Shown here piece by piece: positions 6,490-14,066 of a stretch of DNA of 26,994 bases; positions within the stretch are counted from its first letter, which is position 1, and the number at the start of each line of letters is the position of its first letter. The stretch covers positions 1-26,994 of the forward strand of contig JAHJOY010000083.1 in assembly GCA_018819665.1 (NCBI GenBank). The letters run 5' to 3'. The notes below the pieces were generated by a model that ran no database searches, was not told the DNA's origin, and worked only from the letters and a program-made list of their open reading frames with translations. The DNA is from a bacterium (GTDB taxonomy: Bacteria > Atribacterota > Phoenicimicrobiia > Phoenicimicrobiales > Phoenicimicrobiaceae). The translations under genes were made by a program, and so were the position numbers.

Positions 6490-8171
6490 ATTTAACTACG
6501 CAGTTTTTTAAATTCGATAATCTATCTATATTTGTGGCAATATTTGTGGGAATATTTTTCCTGCTAATTACTATTTATTCTGTTGGGTTTATGCGGCAGA
6601 AAAAAAACCTGATTTACTATTATTCTTTTTTAATCCTTACTCTTCTGAGTTCACTTGGTGCTGTCTTTTCCAATAATCTTATTCTCTTTATGATATTCTG
6701 GGGATTTTTAGGACTTCTTTTATATTTATTAATAGAGTTTAGTCAAACGGAAAATGCATCTTATACGGCTAAGAAAGCATTTATAATAATTGGTGGCACA
6801 GATGCCCTTATGCTTCTTGGGCTGGCTCTTGTATGGCGCCTTACAGGTTCGCTTCAGATGGATGAGATAAGCATAAGTTTAAATACAAAGGTAGCGGTTT
6901 TGGCATATATATGCCTTGCAGCGGGTGCTTTTGCCAAGGCAGGTGCGATGCCATTTCATACTTGGGTTCCAGATACCGCACAAGACGCCCCCACACCGGT
7001 TACTGCCTTTTTACCGGCATCTCTGGATAAACTTCTAGGCATATATTTCCTTGTCAGAATTTCCCTGTATATGTTTAAAATGAGCCCAGCTTTAAATACT
7101 GTCTTAATGATGATAGGTAGTTTTACTATTGTAGCTGCAGTTATGATGGCTCTTATACAGCATGATTTAAAGAGACTTTTAGGATATCATGCTGTAAGCC
7201 AGGTTGGATATATGGTCTTAGGAATCGGCACTGGTAATCCTATTGGCATAGCAGGCGGATTGTTTCATATGTTAAACAATACAATATATAAATCCTGCCT
7301 ATTTCTTTCGGGGGGGGCAGTTGAAAAAGAAGCAGGAACCACTAATCTCGAGAAGTTGGGCGGTTTTGGTAAGATTATGCCTATCACCTTCACTTCCTTC
7401 TTAATAGCATCATTAGCAATATCGGGTATACCTCCTTTTAACGGATTCGCATCAAAATGGATGATTTATCAGGGTATAATAAAGACAGCTGGTAACGGTA
7501 GTCATCTCTGGATAATATGGCTTATTGCAGCTATGTTCGGTAGTGCACTTACCCTGGCGAGTTTTATGAAATTAATCCATGCTGTATTCTTAGGACAACC
7601 GGTTAACAAACAACCTCTGTCTAACAAAATACTTACAAAGGCAGAAGCAATGATTAACAAACGACGAGAAACTAGTCCAACTATGTGGATTCCGCAGGTT
7701 TTTCTTGCAGGTCTCTGCGTTATATTCGGTGTATTTGCTTACAGAATTCCTCTTAAAATGTTTATCTTTCCAAGCTTAGGAGAAAAAATAGAATTTTTAG
7801 GTATATGGAACGCAAGCCTTGCTACTATTTTGATAATTGTGGGGATTGCAGTCGGTATTATAATCTATCTTCTGGGCACAATAACAAAAGCAAGAGAGAC
7901 AGAAGCATTTATTGGCGGGGAAATATTGGAAAAACAGCCAAATATGAGGATTTCAGGAACCGAATTTTATAATACAATAAAAGAGATAACTCCCTTAGAT
8001 GCTATTTATAGATTAGCCGAGAGAAAAGTATTTGATATTTACTATTTAGGTTCCATAATAACCTTTGGATTTAATAAGATTTTGAGCTACTTACACAATG
8101 GTATACTTCCTACATATCTTTCCTGGTGTCTTTTAGGAATGATAATATTATTTTATATTTTATTAAGGTAA
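6486..8171 (+). CDS. Large antiporter-like membrane subunit (NuoL/HyfB/MrpA-D family), first of two
   Basis: The 561-residue polytopic protein belongs to the proton-conducting transporter family (complex I NuoL/M/N, MrpA/D, MbhH). The conserved lysine of TM7 is present (AKAGAMPFHTW, K151), as are LDKLLGIY, HDLKRLLGYHAVSQVGYM and GIPPFNGFASKW. In the TM5 region, where the family usually has Phe/Trp-Glu, the sequence is IFWGFLGLL with Gly at 73. The nearest acidic residue is E84 in LLIEF. The C-terminal extension after about residue 400 adds several more segments and a cytoplasmic stretch. Mbh of Pyrococcus has one such subunit; here there are two (see 9504-11006). ATG 6486 overlaps the hydrogenase large subunit and has GGGAG ahead of it. 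Confidence 0.88.
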   Translation: MNLTTQFFKFDNLSIFVAIFVGIFFLLITIYSVGFMRQKKNLIYYYSFLILTLLSSLGAVFSNNLILFMIFWGFLGLLLYLLIEFSQTENASYTAKKAFIIIGGTDALMLLGLALVWRLTGSLQMDEISISLNTKVAVLAYICLAAGAFAKAGAMPFHTWVPDTAQDAPTPVTAFLPASLDKLLGIYFLVRISLYMFKMSPALNTVLMMIGSFTIVAAVMMALIQHDLKRLLGYHAVSQVGYMVLGIGTGNPIGIAGGLFHMLNNTIYKSCLFLSGGAVEKEAGTTNLEKLGGFGKIMPITFTSFLIASLAISGIPPFNGFASKWMIYQGIIKTAGNGSHLWIIWLIAAMFGSALTLASFMKLIHAVFLGQPVNKQPLSNKILTKAEAMINKRRETSPTMWIPQVFLAGLCVIFGVFAYRIPLKMFIFPSLGEKIEFLGIWNASLATILIIVGIAVGIIIYLLGTITKARETEAFIGGEILEKQPNMRISGTEFYNTIKEITPLDAIYRLAERKVFDIYYLGSIITFGFNKILSYLHNGILPTYLSWCLLGMIILFYILLR

Positions 8172-8175
8172 CAAA

Positions 8176-8724
8176 ATGATAGAATTATATGTTTTATTGG
8201 TATTTATGATTATAGGGGCGATAATCGCAATTGAGATGAAGGACCTACTTTCTGCTGTAATAGCTGTTGGAGCTGTCGGTCTGGGACTTTCGATAGTTTT
8301 TTTAGTGCTTAAAGCACCCGATGTAGCTATTACCCAGCTTGTTGTTGAGATGTTGTGCCTTATTATATTGTTAAGAGCAACCTTAAAGAAAGATCTTCCA
8401 TTTTCGACAACAGGCAGGTGGCTTCTTAATACACTTATTACTGCAGGTTTTATTGTGGTATTCTTATTTGTGGCTATAAGAGCTTTTAAGGATTTACCCG
8501 AATTTGGTTATCCTATTATGAGAGTTGCCAACATATATCTGAAGGAAGGGTTAGTTAAGACAGGTGCGTCTAACATCGTTTCATCAGTAATACTCGATTT
8601 TAGAGCCTACGATACTTTAGGCGAAACCACGGTCTTATTTACTGCTGTAATAGGTGTTATGGCTATTGTACGGCGCATAGGTAGAAAGAAAAAGGATGAG
8701 GTTGTGGAGGAAGACGATGAGTAA
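8176..8724 (+). CDS. MbhD-MbhE fusion (MrpA C-terminal / MrpB-like, DUF4040)
   Basis: The 182-residue membrane protein corresponds to the C-terminal part of MrpA. Residues 1 to about 75 match the DUF4040/MbhD region (AVIAVGAVGLGLSIVFLVLK, APDVAITQLVVEMLCLIILL). Residues from about 85 match MbhE, with the family's VSSVILDFRAYDTLGETTVL motif. In Pyrococcus Mbh these are two genes, whereas here they are joined. The protein links the antiporter-like subunits to the smaller Mrp subunits and provides part of the Na+ path. The C-terminus is acidic (EVVEEDDE). The gene overlaps the next by 8 bases. Confidence 0.85.
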   Translation: MIELYVLLVFMIIGAIIAIEMKDLLSAVIAVGAVGLGLSIVFLVLKAPDVAITQLVVEMLCLIILLRATLKKDLPFSTTGRWLLNTLITAGFIVVFLFVAIRAFKDLPEFGYPIMRVANIYLKEGLVKTGASNIVSSVILDFRAYDTLGETTVLFTAVIGVMAIVRRIGRKKKDEVVEEDDE

Positions 8725-9169
8725 AGAACATGATAAAGGTATGACTCTAATTGTAAAAGTAATTACCCGTCTTACTGTAGGACTTATACTACTTTACGGA
8801 ATTTACATAGTTTTACACGGTCATATATCACATGGTGGAGGATTTGCTGGCGGAGTTATTATAGCACTTTCTTTTGTAAATCTTATGCTTGCTTATGGTA
8901 GAGATGTCGCTTTAAAGAAATTACCTAAATCAGCAATGTCGTTTTTTGTAAGTGCAGGTGCCCTCATATTTTTGGGTATAGCTTTATTAGGATTTTCTGG
9001 TGGCTACTTCTTTTTGAATTTTATATCAAAGGGAGAGCCTTTCAGGTTATTTAGCGCAGGTATTATACCTCTTTGCAATATAGCCATAAGTCTTAAAGTT
9101 GGTGCCGGGCTCTTTGCTATATTTGTTGTATTGGTATTATTAAAATTTGAATGGGAGAAAAAAGAATGA
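8717..9169 (+). CDS. MrpB/MnhB-type antiporter subunit (MbhF-like)
   Basis: The protein of about 150 residues has four membrane segments and the MnhB signature YIVLHGHISHGGGFAGGVII (about residues 34-53), including the conserved His and Gly cluster. ATG 8717 is preceded by GGAGG (8706-8710), which fixes the start. An upstream in-frame codon at 8696 would run deep into the previous gene and lacks a ribosome site. It is part of the Mrp module that moves Na+ and H+ across the membrane when driven by the hydrogenase arm. The stop overlaps the next start in ATGA. Confidence 0.88.
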   Translation: MSKEHDKGMTLIVKVITRLTVGLILLYGIYIVLHGHISHGGGFAGGVIIALSFVNLMLAYGRDVALKKLPKSAMSFFVSAGALIFLGIALLGFSGGYFFLNFISKGEPFRLFSAGIIPLCNIAISLKVGAGLFAIFVVLVLLKFEWEKKE

Positions 9170-9504
9170 TAATATATCTGCTTTGTCTTATGCTTTTCTG
9201 TTGCGGACTTTATTGCATTTTAAGAAAAAGAAATATTATCAAGATTATTTTGGGAATTATTATAGCAGAATATGCTGTGAATCTTTTCTTTATATTAGTA
9301 GCTTATCGTATGGAAGGGAGGTCTCCAATTCTTTCATCTGAGGTTGAAATTGTGAACATGGTTGATCCTCTTCCTCAGGCGCTTGTCCTTACTTCAATTG
9401 TAATCGGGCTGGCAACGACAGCATTGCTAGTAGCTTTAGCGATGAGAATTTATGAAAAGTACGGGACATTTGATATTACGAAAATTAAGGAGCTCAAGGG
9501 ATAA
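9166..9504 (+). CDS. MrpC/NuoK-type antiporter subunit (MbhG-like)
   Basis: The 112-residue protein with three membrane segments is homologous to MrpC and complex I NuoK. The signatures are GIIIAEYAVNLFFILVAYR (with the conserved TM2 Glu in AEYAVN) and DPLPQALVLTSIVIGLATTA, the PQALxLTAIVI motif of the family. ATG 9166 is chosen because GGGAG at 9153-9157 lies at the right distance and ATGA overlaps the previous stop. A start at 9151 would place the ribosome site inside the gene. The stop TAA shares one base with the next ATG. Confidence 0.9.
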   Translation: MIIYLLCLMLFCCGLYCILRKRNIIKIILGIIIAEYAVNLFFILVAYRMEGRSPILSSEVEIVNMVDPLPQALVLTSIVIGLATTALLVALAMRIYEKYGTFDITKIKELKG

Positions 9505-11006
9505 TGGCTATGTCTAATATAATACCACTTTTTGTGGCTATATCTTTGTTAGGGGCATTTATAATTTCAATAATTGGTAAGAGGTTAAAATGGCTGCCAG
9601 ATTTAATAGGAAGCTTAACAACACTCATTTTGTTGGTCCTTTCTCTTATTACTGTGCGAATAGTAGCTACACAGGGAATCCTTGTCTATAACGTTGGTAG
9701 CTGGAAGTTACCCATTGGAATAGTTCTTGTATTAGACGGCTTGACGGTCTTTATGCTGGTTACTGTAAACCTGATAGCGTTTTTCGTTTCCATCTATTCA
9801 ATAAACTATATGGAGAGATTTACCTCTAAATGGAAATTCTATACATTATTCCTGCTTATGATGGCTGGGATGAATGGGGTAGTGGTAACCGGTGATATGT
9901 TTAATCTATTTGTATTTTTAGAAATTGCCTCGGTGGCCAGTTATGCCTTAGTTGCTTTTGGTACAGAACGTCATGAACTTGAAGCAGCATTTAAATATAC
10001 TGTAATGAGTACCGTAGGTACACTTTTTATCCTTCTTGGAATTGTGTTCTTATATAGCTATACTTCTACATTGAATATGGCAGATATGGCAAATGTCTTG
10101 GCACAAAAAGGTATGAGTAACATAGTTGTTATGGTGAGCATCTTATTTATTGTGGGATTTGGACTTAAGGCAGCACTTGTTCCTTTTCATGCCTGGTTAC
10201 CAGATGCACATCCATCTGCACCAGCTCCTATATCGGCAATGCTTTCAGGGGTATTGATAAAATCACTGGGAATATATACATTATGCCGGGTTTTCTACAA
10301 CGTAATTGGAATAAACTCTTCCCTTTCTTTAGTACTGATGGTGTTAGGAACCCTATCAATGGTTATCGGTGTATTTTTAGCTATAGGGCAATGGGATTTT
10401 AAACGACTTCTGGCATATCACTCCATAAGTCAGATAGGATATGTTATTCTGGGAATTGGTCTGGGCACCCCGCTTGGCATAATAGGAGGTTTGTTCCATC
10501 TTTTTAATCACTCTGTATTTAAGGCATTACTATTTTTAAATTCAGGAGCAGTAGAGTATGCAACCGGCACACGTGATTTGCAAAAAATGGGAGGACTAAT
10601 GACAAAAATGCCTATTACGGGCACTACAACCCTTATTGCCTCTATGTCAATTGCAGGGATTCCTCCTTTTAATGGTTTCTGGAGTAAATTAATTATTATA
10701 ATTGCAGCTGTGCAAGCTAATCGCTTAGGATATGCTTTCTGGGCTGTTTTAGCGAGTATATTAACTTTAGCATCTTTTATGAAGGTTATGAAGTATGCCT
10801 TCTTTGGTGAACTGAGAAATAAATGGAGTGAAGTAATGGAAGTACCTTTTTTCATGAAAATAGCGATGGTAATTCTGGCACTTATTTGTGTAGTTGGAGG
10901 AGTTTTATTTATTTCTAACATTAACGAGATTTTTCTTAAGCCCGCTTCTGACGTGCTTTTAGAAGGTACAAAATATGCTGATATAGTCTTTAAGGGGATA
11001 CAATAG
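9504..11006 (+). CDS. MrpD/NuoN-type antiporter subunit (MbhH-like), second of two
   Basis: The 500-residue polytopic protein has all the usual functional charges: Glu140 in TM5 (NLFVFLEIASVASY), Lys222 in TM7 (GLKAALVPFHAWLPD), IKSLGIY in TM8, KRLLAYHSISQIGYVILGIG, and GIPPFNGFWSKL in TM12. It is therefore a complete ion-translocating subunit, unlike the first antiporter-like subunit at 6486, which lacks the TM5 Glu at the expected place. It lies in canonical Mrp order C-D-E-F-G. ATG 9504 overlaps the previous stop, and a second in-frame ATG at 9510 is possible. GGAG near 9490 is the likely ribosome site. Confidence 0.92.
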   Translation: MAMSNIIPLFVAISLLGAFIISIIGKRLKWLPDLIGSLTTLILLVLSLITVRIVATQGILVYNVGSWKLPIGIVLVLDGLTVFMLVTVNLIAFFVSIYSINYMERFTSKWKFYTLFLLMMAGMNGVVVTGDMFNLFVFLEIASVASYALVAFGTERHELEAAFKYTVMSTVGTLFILLGIVFLYSYTSTLNMADMANVLAQKGMSNIVVMVSILFIVGFGLKAALVPFHAWLPDAHPSAPAPISAMLSGVLIKSLGIYTLCRVFYNVIGINSSLSLVLMVLGTLSMVIGVFLAIGQWDFKRLLAYHSISQIGYVILGIGLGTPLGIIGGLFHLFNHSVFKALLFLNSGAVEYATGTRDLQKMGGLMTKMPITGTTTLIASMSIAGIPPFNGFWSKLIIIIAAVQANRLGYAFWAVLASILTLASFMKVMKYAFFGELRNKWSEVMEVPFFMKIAMVILALICVVGGVLFISNINEIFLKPASDVLLEGTKYADIVFKGIQ

Positions 11007-11504
11007 ATGAAGAGTAGAATAAGTATGTTTTTCGTAGCATTTATAGTATGGTGTCTATTAGATTGGGTGCCGGATTGGCAGCACCTTATTATTGGCGTAC
11101 CTGTCTCTATTTTTGTTACCTTTATGATAGGAGATTTATTTATAACCAGGCCACATGTGTTGATACATCCATCGCGGTACTGGTATTTCTTTGTTTATTA
11201 TTTACCTATGTTCTTATGGGAATGCTTTAAGGCTAATCTGGATGTTGCATACCGTGTTTTGCATCCTCAGTTACCTATATGTCCAGGGATAGTTAAAGTA
11301 AAAACTAAATTGACCACAGATACAGCCTTAACATTTTTAGCTAACTCTATAACATTGACACCAGGCACTATGAGTGTTGATATAGATAAAGATAATGGTA
11401 TTCTGTATATACACTGGATTGACGTAAAGACAAAAGATGTTGAATCAGCTACAAGAATTATCGTAGACCGTTTCGAGAAAGTGTTAAAAAAGATTTTTGA
11501 TTAG
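11007..11504 (+). CDS. mrpE: Na+/H+ antiporter subunit MrpE/MnhE (MbhA-like)
   Basis: The 165-residue protein starts with two or three membrane segments followed by a cytoplasmic domain. The MnhE signature is clear: LWECFKANLDVAYRVL, then ALTFLANSITLTPGTMSVD and ILYIHWIDV. It starts directly after the mrpD-like gene (AAGGGGATACAATAG before ATG 11007). It is a structural subunit of the Mrp module with no catalytic residue of its own known. Confidence 0.92.
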   Translation: MKSRISMFFVAFIVWCLLDWVPDWQHLIIGVPVSIFVTFMIGDLFITRPHVLIHPSRYWYFFVYYLPMFLWECFKANLDVAYRVLHPQLPICPGIVKVKTKLTTDTALTFLANSITLTPGTMSVDIDKDNGILYIHWIDVKTKDVESATRIIVDRFEKVLKKIFD

Positions 11505-11514
11505 AGGATAGAGT

Positions 11515-11883
11515 ATGAAGATATTTAGATGGTTTATAGGTATGATTTTTTTGGTAGGAATTATTATTTTAATTATAATTCGTCCGCTACCATTTCTGTT
11601 TTATCCCGACCTTCCCTATATTGGGTTTTTAGGTAGATGCCTTTACATAATCATTCTGGCATGTATTTTATGCCTTTACCGAGTATGGAGAGGTCCAACC
11701 AGTGCTGACAGGATAGTTGCCATCGATATTCTGGGTATTATGATTGTTGGGCTCTGCGCGGTTTTAACTATTTCAACAGGAAGGTCCTGGTATATAGATA
11801 TAGGTATAGCATGGGCACTTCAGAGTTTTATATGCGCACTTGCGCTTTCTAAATATTTAGAGGGGAAAGGATTTGATGATTAA
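11515..11883 (+). CDS. mrpF: Na+/H+ antiporter subunit MrpF/MnhF (MbhB-like) with an extra N-terminal segment
   Basis: The 122-residue protein has the MrpF core in its C-terminal 75 residues: YRVWRGPTSADRIVAIDILG, then LTISTGRSWYIDIGIAWALQ. MrpF is normally about 90 residues. Here about 30 extra N-terminal residues (MKIFRWFIGMIFLVGIIILI) add a membrane segment. The start is supported by AGAGGATAGAGT before ATG 11515, so the extension looks genuine. It overlaps the next gene. Confidence 0.9.
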   Translation: MKIFRWFIGMIFLVGIIILIIIRPLPFLFYPDLPYIGFLGRCLYIIILACILCLYRVWRGPTSADRIVAIDILGIMIVGLCAVLTISTGRSWYIDIGIAWALQSFICALALSKYLEGKGFDD

Positions 11884-12211
11884 TATTATTGGTTTGATAT
11901 TTATTAGTATAGGTCTAACTTTTGATGTCTTGGGGTGTCTGGGGCTTGTACGTCTTCCGGATGTATATTGTCGTCTGCAGGCAGCTACAAAGTGCGTTAC
12001 TCTGGGGACCTGCAGTATTCTATTTGGCGTATTTCTTATAGTAGGATTTACTGCCGCTGGAATGAAATCGCTCTTATGTATGATATTTATTGCTTTAACA
12101 GCTCCTGTGGCAGCACACGCTATAGCTAGAGGTGCACATAGGGCAGGAGTAAAACTCTGGAAGGATAGCATTGTTGATAAATATGCGGAAGATAAAGAGG
12201 GAGAAGCTTAA
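11876..12211 (+). CDS. mrpG: Na+/H+ antiporter subunit MrpG/MnhG (MbhC-like)
   Basis: The protein of about 111 residues has three membrane segments and the PhaG/MnhG signature GCLGLVRLPDVYCRLQAATK (about residues 20-39), ending in TAPVAAHAIARGAHRAG. It completes the Mrp E-F-G trio. ATG 11876, preceded by AGGGGAAAGG, is favoured over a TTG immediately upstream at 11873. It overlaps mrpF by 8 bases. After it come 37 A-rich bases with no terminator, so transcription probably runs on into the ferredoxin-like subunit. Confidence 0.92.
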   Translation: MINIIGLIFISIGLTFDVLGCLGLVRLPDVYCRLQAATKCVTLGTCSILFGVFLIVGFTAAGMKSLLCMIFIALTAPVAAHAIARGAHRAGVKLWKDSIVDKYAEDKEGEA

Positions 12212-12248
12212 AGCAAAATTAAGAATTAAGTAAGGATATAATTATAAT

Positions 12249-12860
12249 ATGAAACTTCCAAAAGTAAGAGAATTAATTGAAGCGATAAAAGCATTTATCA
12301 AGGGACCATATACTTCTAAATTTCCAATGGAACCGCATACGGCTCATCCAAATTTCAGGGGTCAGCCTAAATTTAATCAAGAAAAGTGTGTTGGCTGTCT
12401 TGCGTGTAGTGAAGTATGTCCCGTAGGAGCAATTGACCATAAAGATATAGTAGATGAGAATGATAATGCCAAACGAATTATAATCCATTATACGGATACC
12501 TGTATATTCTGCGGGCAGTGTGAGGCTGCATGTATTGTTAATCACGAAGGGGTCAAATTAACTAACGATTGGGAACTTTCATTTTTTGACCGCAGCGAAT
12601 CCGATGAGAGGATAGAGAAAGAGCTGCAGCTCTGTGAAATCTGTGGCAAACCTATCGCCTGTAAGGACCATTTAAAGTGGATATCTGAAAAAATAGGTGA
12701 ATTAACCTATTCAAATCCTACCCTTTATCTGTCCCGCCTAAAAAGCCTTGGGATTATAGATGAGAATATTATATCAGTATTAAAAGACGAGGGACGTTCT
12801 GACCGGGTGAAAATTCTTTGTGCCCGTTGTAGAAGAGAAACTACCTTAACTACGAAATAA
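12249..12860 (+). CDS. mbhN: NuoI/MbhN/HyfH-like 4Fe-4S subunit of the hydrogenase
   Basis: The 203-residue protein has two [4Fe-4S] motifs: CVGCLACSEVCPVGAI (about residues 47-62) and CIFCGQCEAACIV (about 84-96). The second lacks the usual Pro after the fourth Cys. A C-terminal extension holds two more Cys pairs, CEICGKPIACKDH and CARCRRET, as in HyfH/HycF-type subunits. It carries electrons along the peripheral arm to the small subunit and is the likely docking point for ferredoxin. Its position at the operon end, after the Mrp genes, is known in Mbh clusters. The following 57 bases lead to rex without a hairpin terminator, so rex may be partly co-transcribed. Confidence 0.9.
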   Translation: MKLPKVRELIEAIKAFIKGPYTSKFPMEPHTAHPNFRGQPKFNQEKCVGCLACSEVCPVGAIDHKDIVDENDNAKRIIIHYTDTCIFCGQCEAACIVNHEGVKLTNDWELSFFDRSESDERIEKELQLCEICGKPIACKDHLKWISEKIGELTYSNPTLYLSRLKSLGIIDENIISVLKDEGRSDRVKILCARCRRETTLTTK

Positions 12861-12917
12861 TAAAAAAAGTGAGCATAAGATTTAAAAGATGAAGATGGGA
12901 TCAAAATAAGAAAAGAA

Positions 12918-13562
12918 ATGCTAATGTTGAAACGAAAAAGTATTCCCCATATTACTATAAATCGTTTATCTATTTATTATCGCTGTTTAGAAAAAATAGT
13001 AGAAGCAGAAAATAAAAAAGATTATTATATTATTTCCTCATCTAAAATTGCAGAGATGACCGGAATCAACTCAGCACAAATTCGTAAGGATTTAGCCTAT
13101 TTTGGTCAATTTGGCAAGAGAGGTACGGGATACTACATTAAAAATCTCCATATAGAGTTAAGAAAAATATTAGGGCTAGATAAAAGATGGTCGGTTATTA
13201 TTGCCGGTGCGGGAAATTTAGGGCAAGCCTTAGTAAATTATAAAGGATTTAAGAAAAGAGGTTTTATTATCAAAGGAATTTTTGATAATAATCCCTTAAG
13301 CATAGGAAAGAAATTAGACCATGTTTATATTTACGATATTGAAGAGATGGAAAAATTTATACGTAAGAAAAATATAATGATTGGAGTATTAACAGTTTCC
13401 GCTAATTCTGCTCAAGAGGTGGCAAATAAGATGGTTAAAAGTGGAATTAGAGCCATTTTAAATTTTGCCCCTACCCACCTAATATTACCCCCAGAAATTA
13501 AGTTACATAATGTTGATTTATCTATTGAATTTGAAAGCTTGACTTATTACTTGTCTTTATGA
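12918..13562 (+). CDS. rex: Redox-sensing transcriptional repressor Rex
   Basis: The 214-residue protein senses the NADH/NAD+ ratio. The N-terminal winged helix (residues 1-80) includes SSKIAEMTGINSAQIRKDLA and YFGQFGKRGTGY, the standard Rex DNA-binding segments. A Rossmann domain follows with GAGNLGQAL (GxGxxG, about residue 96) and an acidic residue in IKGIFDNNP that selects NADH. The C-terminal swapped helix ends in LPPEIKLHNVDLSIEFESL. ATG 12918 or 12924 may be used; neither has a strong ribosome site. Two Rex operators in the window, at 843 and 13586, make both neighbouring operons its likely targets. The final codons contain the -35 box of the downstream promoter. Confidence 0.95.
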   Translation: MLMLKRKSIPHITINRLSIYYRCLEKIVEAENKKDYYIISSSKIAEMTGINSAQIRKDLAYFGQFGKRGTGYYIKNLHIELRKILGLDKRWSVIIAGAGNLGQALVNYKGFKKRGFIIKGIFDNNPLSIGKKLDHVYIYDIEEMEKFIRKKNIMIGVLTVSANSAQEVANKMVKSGIRAILNFAPTHLILPPEIKLHNVDLSIEFESLTYYLSL

Positions 13563-13568
13563 TAAAAT
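13539..13568 (+). promoter_or_regulatory. Promoter of the formate dehydrogenase operon, -35 box inside rex
   Basis: TTGACT at 13539-13544 lies within the last codons of rex. After an 18-nt spacer, TAAAAT at 13563-13568 follows immediately after the rex stop. The spacing and its distance to the Rex operator (17 nt) match the promoter at 797-826 closely. Transcripts would carry a leader of about 490 nt to the NuoE-like gene. Confidence 0.7.
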
Positions 13569-13585
13569 TATTTTTGTTTTTATTT

Positions 13586-13603
13586 TTGTGATTTTTTTCA
13601 CAA
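13586..13603 (+). promoter_or_regulatory. Rex operator downstream of rex, facing the formate dehydrogenase operon
   Basis: TTGTGATTTTTTTCACAA has the same 18-bp TTGTGA-N6-TCACAA form as the site at 843-860 and fits the Rex consensus. It lies just after rex and the -10 box at 13563. It would give Rex control over nuoE-nuoF-fdhA. A roadblock effect on any read-through from the hydrogenase operon and rex is also possible. Confidence 0.88.
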
Positions 13604-13805
13604 ATACTATCAGTTGAAGATTCCAAATATTAAGATAACCTTAAACTTATGATTTAATACTGTATCAGAAAAAATCAGAGCATTGGGTTTTGGTGTAGTG
13701 ATAGGTATTTGGCAATATGCAGTTTCTAACCTGTAGCTGAAAGAGAATTTAGATTATATTTATCAATCTATAAAGAGAAGCTTACAAATGAGTACTGATG
13801 TATAA

Positions 13806-13834
13806 TTTGGTAAATTTTAATAACATTCACCAAA
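13806..13834. repeat. Inverted repeat in the formate dehydrogenase leader
   Basis: TTTGGTAAAT and ATTCACCAAA form 10-base arms with one mismatch around a 9-base loop. It could be an operator for an unknown regulator or a weak RNA hairpin. It is not a Rex box (TTTGGT instead of TTGTGA) and no T-run follows that would make it a terminator. Confidence 0.5.
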
Positions 13835-13894
13835 TTTCCCATGAAGTACAAAAAGCTTGTAAATTTTACTAAGATTATTTTTACTAAGATTTTT

Positions 13895-13923
13895 TTGGTT
13901 TATATCTCCTTATGAGATATAAT
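13895..13923 (+). promoter_or_regulatory. Possible second promoter with a palindrome in its spacer
   Basis: TATAAT at 13918-13923 has a weak -35 (TTGGTT, 13895-13900) at 17 nt. Overlapping the spacer and -10 box is a perfect inverted repeat, TATATCTC-CTTAT-GAGATATA (13901-13921). A palindrome in this place is typical of a repressor operator, but the same sequence could be an RNA hairpin in transcripts from the upstream promoter. It would give a leader of about 135 nt to the NuoE-like gene. The hexamers alone are weak evidence in such AT-rich DNA. Confidence 0.35.
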
Positions 13924-13959
13924 TAATTCATATATCGAATATTTATAGTCACTGTTAAA

Positions 13960-13999
13960 GGATATCGCAGGTCAAGCGGAGCTTGTTCAGGCTATATCC
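13960..13999 (+). repeat. Nested hairpin upstream of the NuoE-like gene
   Basis: GGATAT (13960-13965) pairs with ATATCC (13994-13999). Between them CAAGC (13973-13977) pairs with GCTTG (13981-13985) around a GGA loop. It is more G+C-rich than its surroundings. It may be a structured leader element or a small repeat copy. No known riboswitch class is recognised. The remainder of the leader, 13604-14066, holds no gene I can support. Confidence 0.4.
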
Positions 14000-14066
14000 A
14001 TTAATAAATTTTAATAATAACAAGATAGAGATTTATAACGTTCTATTAGTAAATGGAGAAAAAGAA

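Noticed and set aside
9147..9341. Alternative + frame overlapping the MrpC-like gene
   Set aside because: The real product is in another frame with clear MrpC/NuoK motifs and a ribosome site.
10508..10921. 137-codon minus-strand frame inside the MrpD-like gene
   Set aside because: It is opposite conserved transmembrane helices and has no start signal or family resemblance.
3423..12860. Operon as respiratory complex I or as a sulfane-sulfur reductase (MBS)
   Set aside because: The large subunit keeps both NiFe ligand pairs (RICGIC and DPCYCC), and hyp maturation genes are nearby.
13960..13999. Known molybdenum cofactor riboswitch before the formate dehydrogenase genes
   Set aside because: The hairpin is too small and I cannot match it to the known Moco RNA core; it is left as an unassigned structure.
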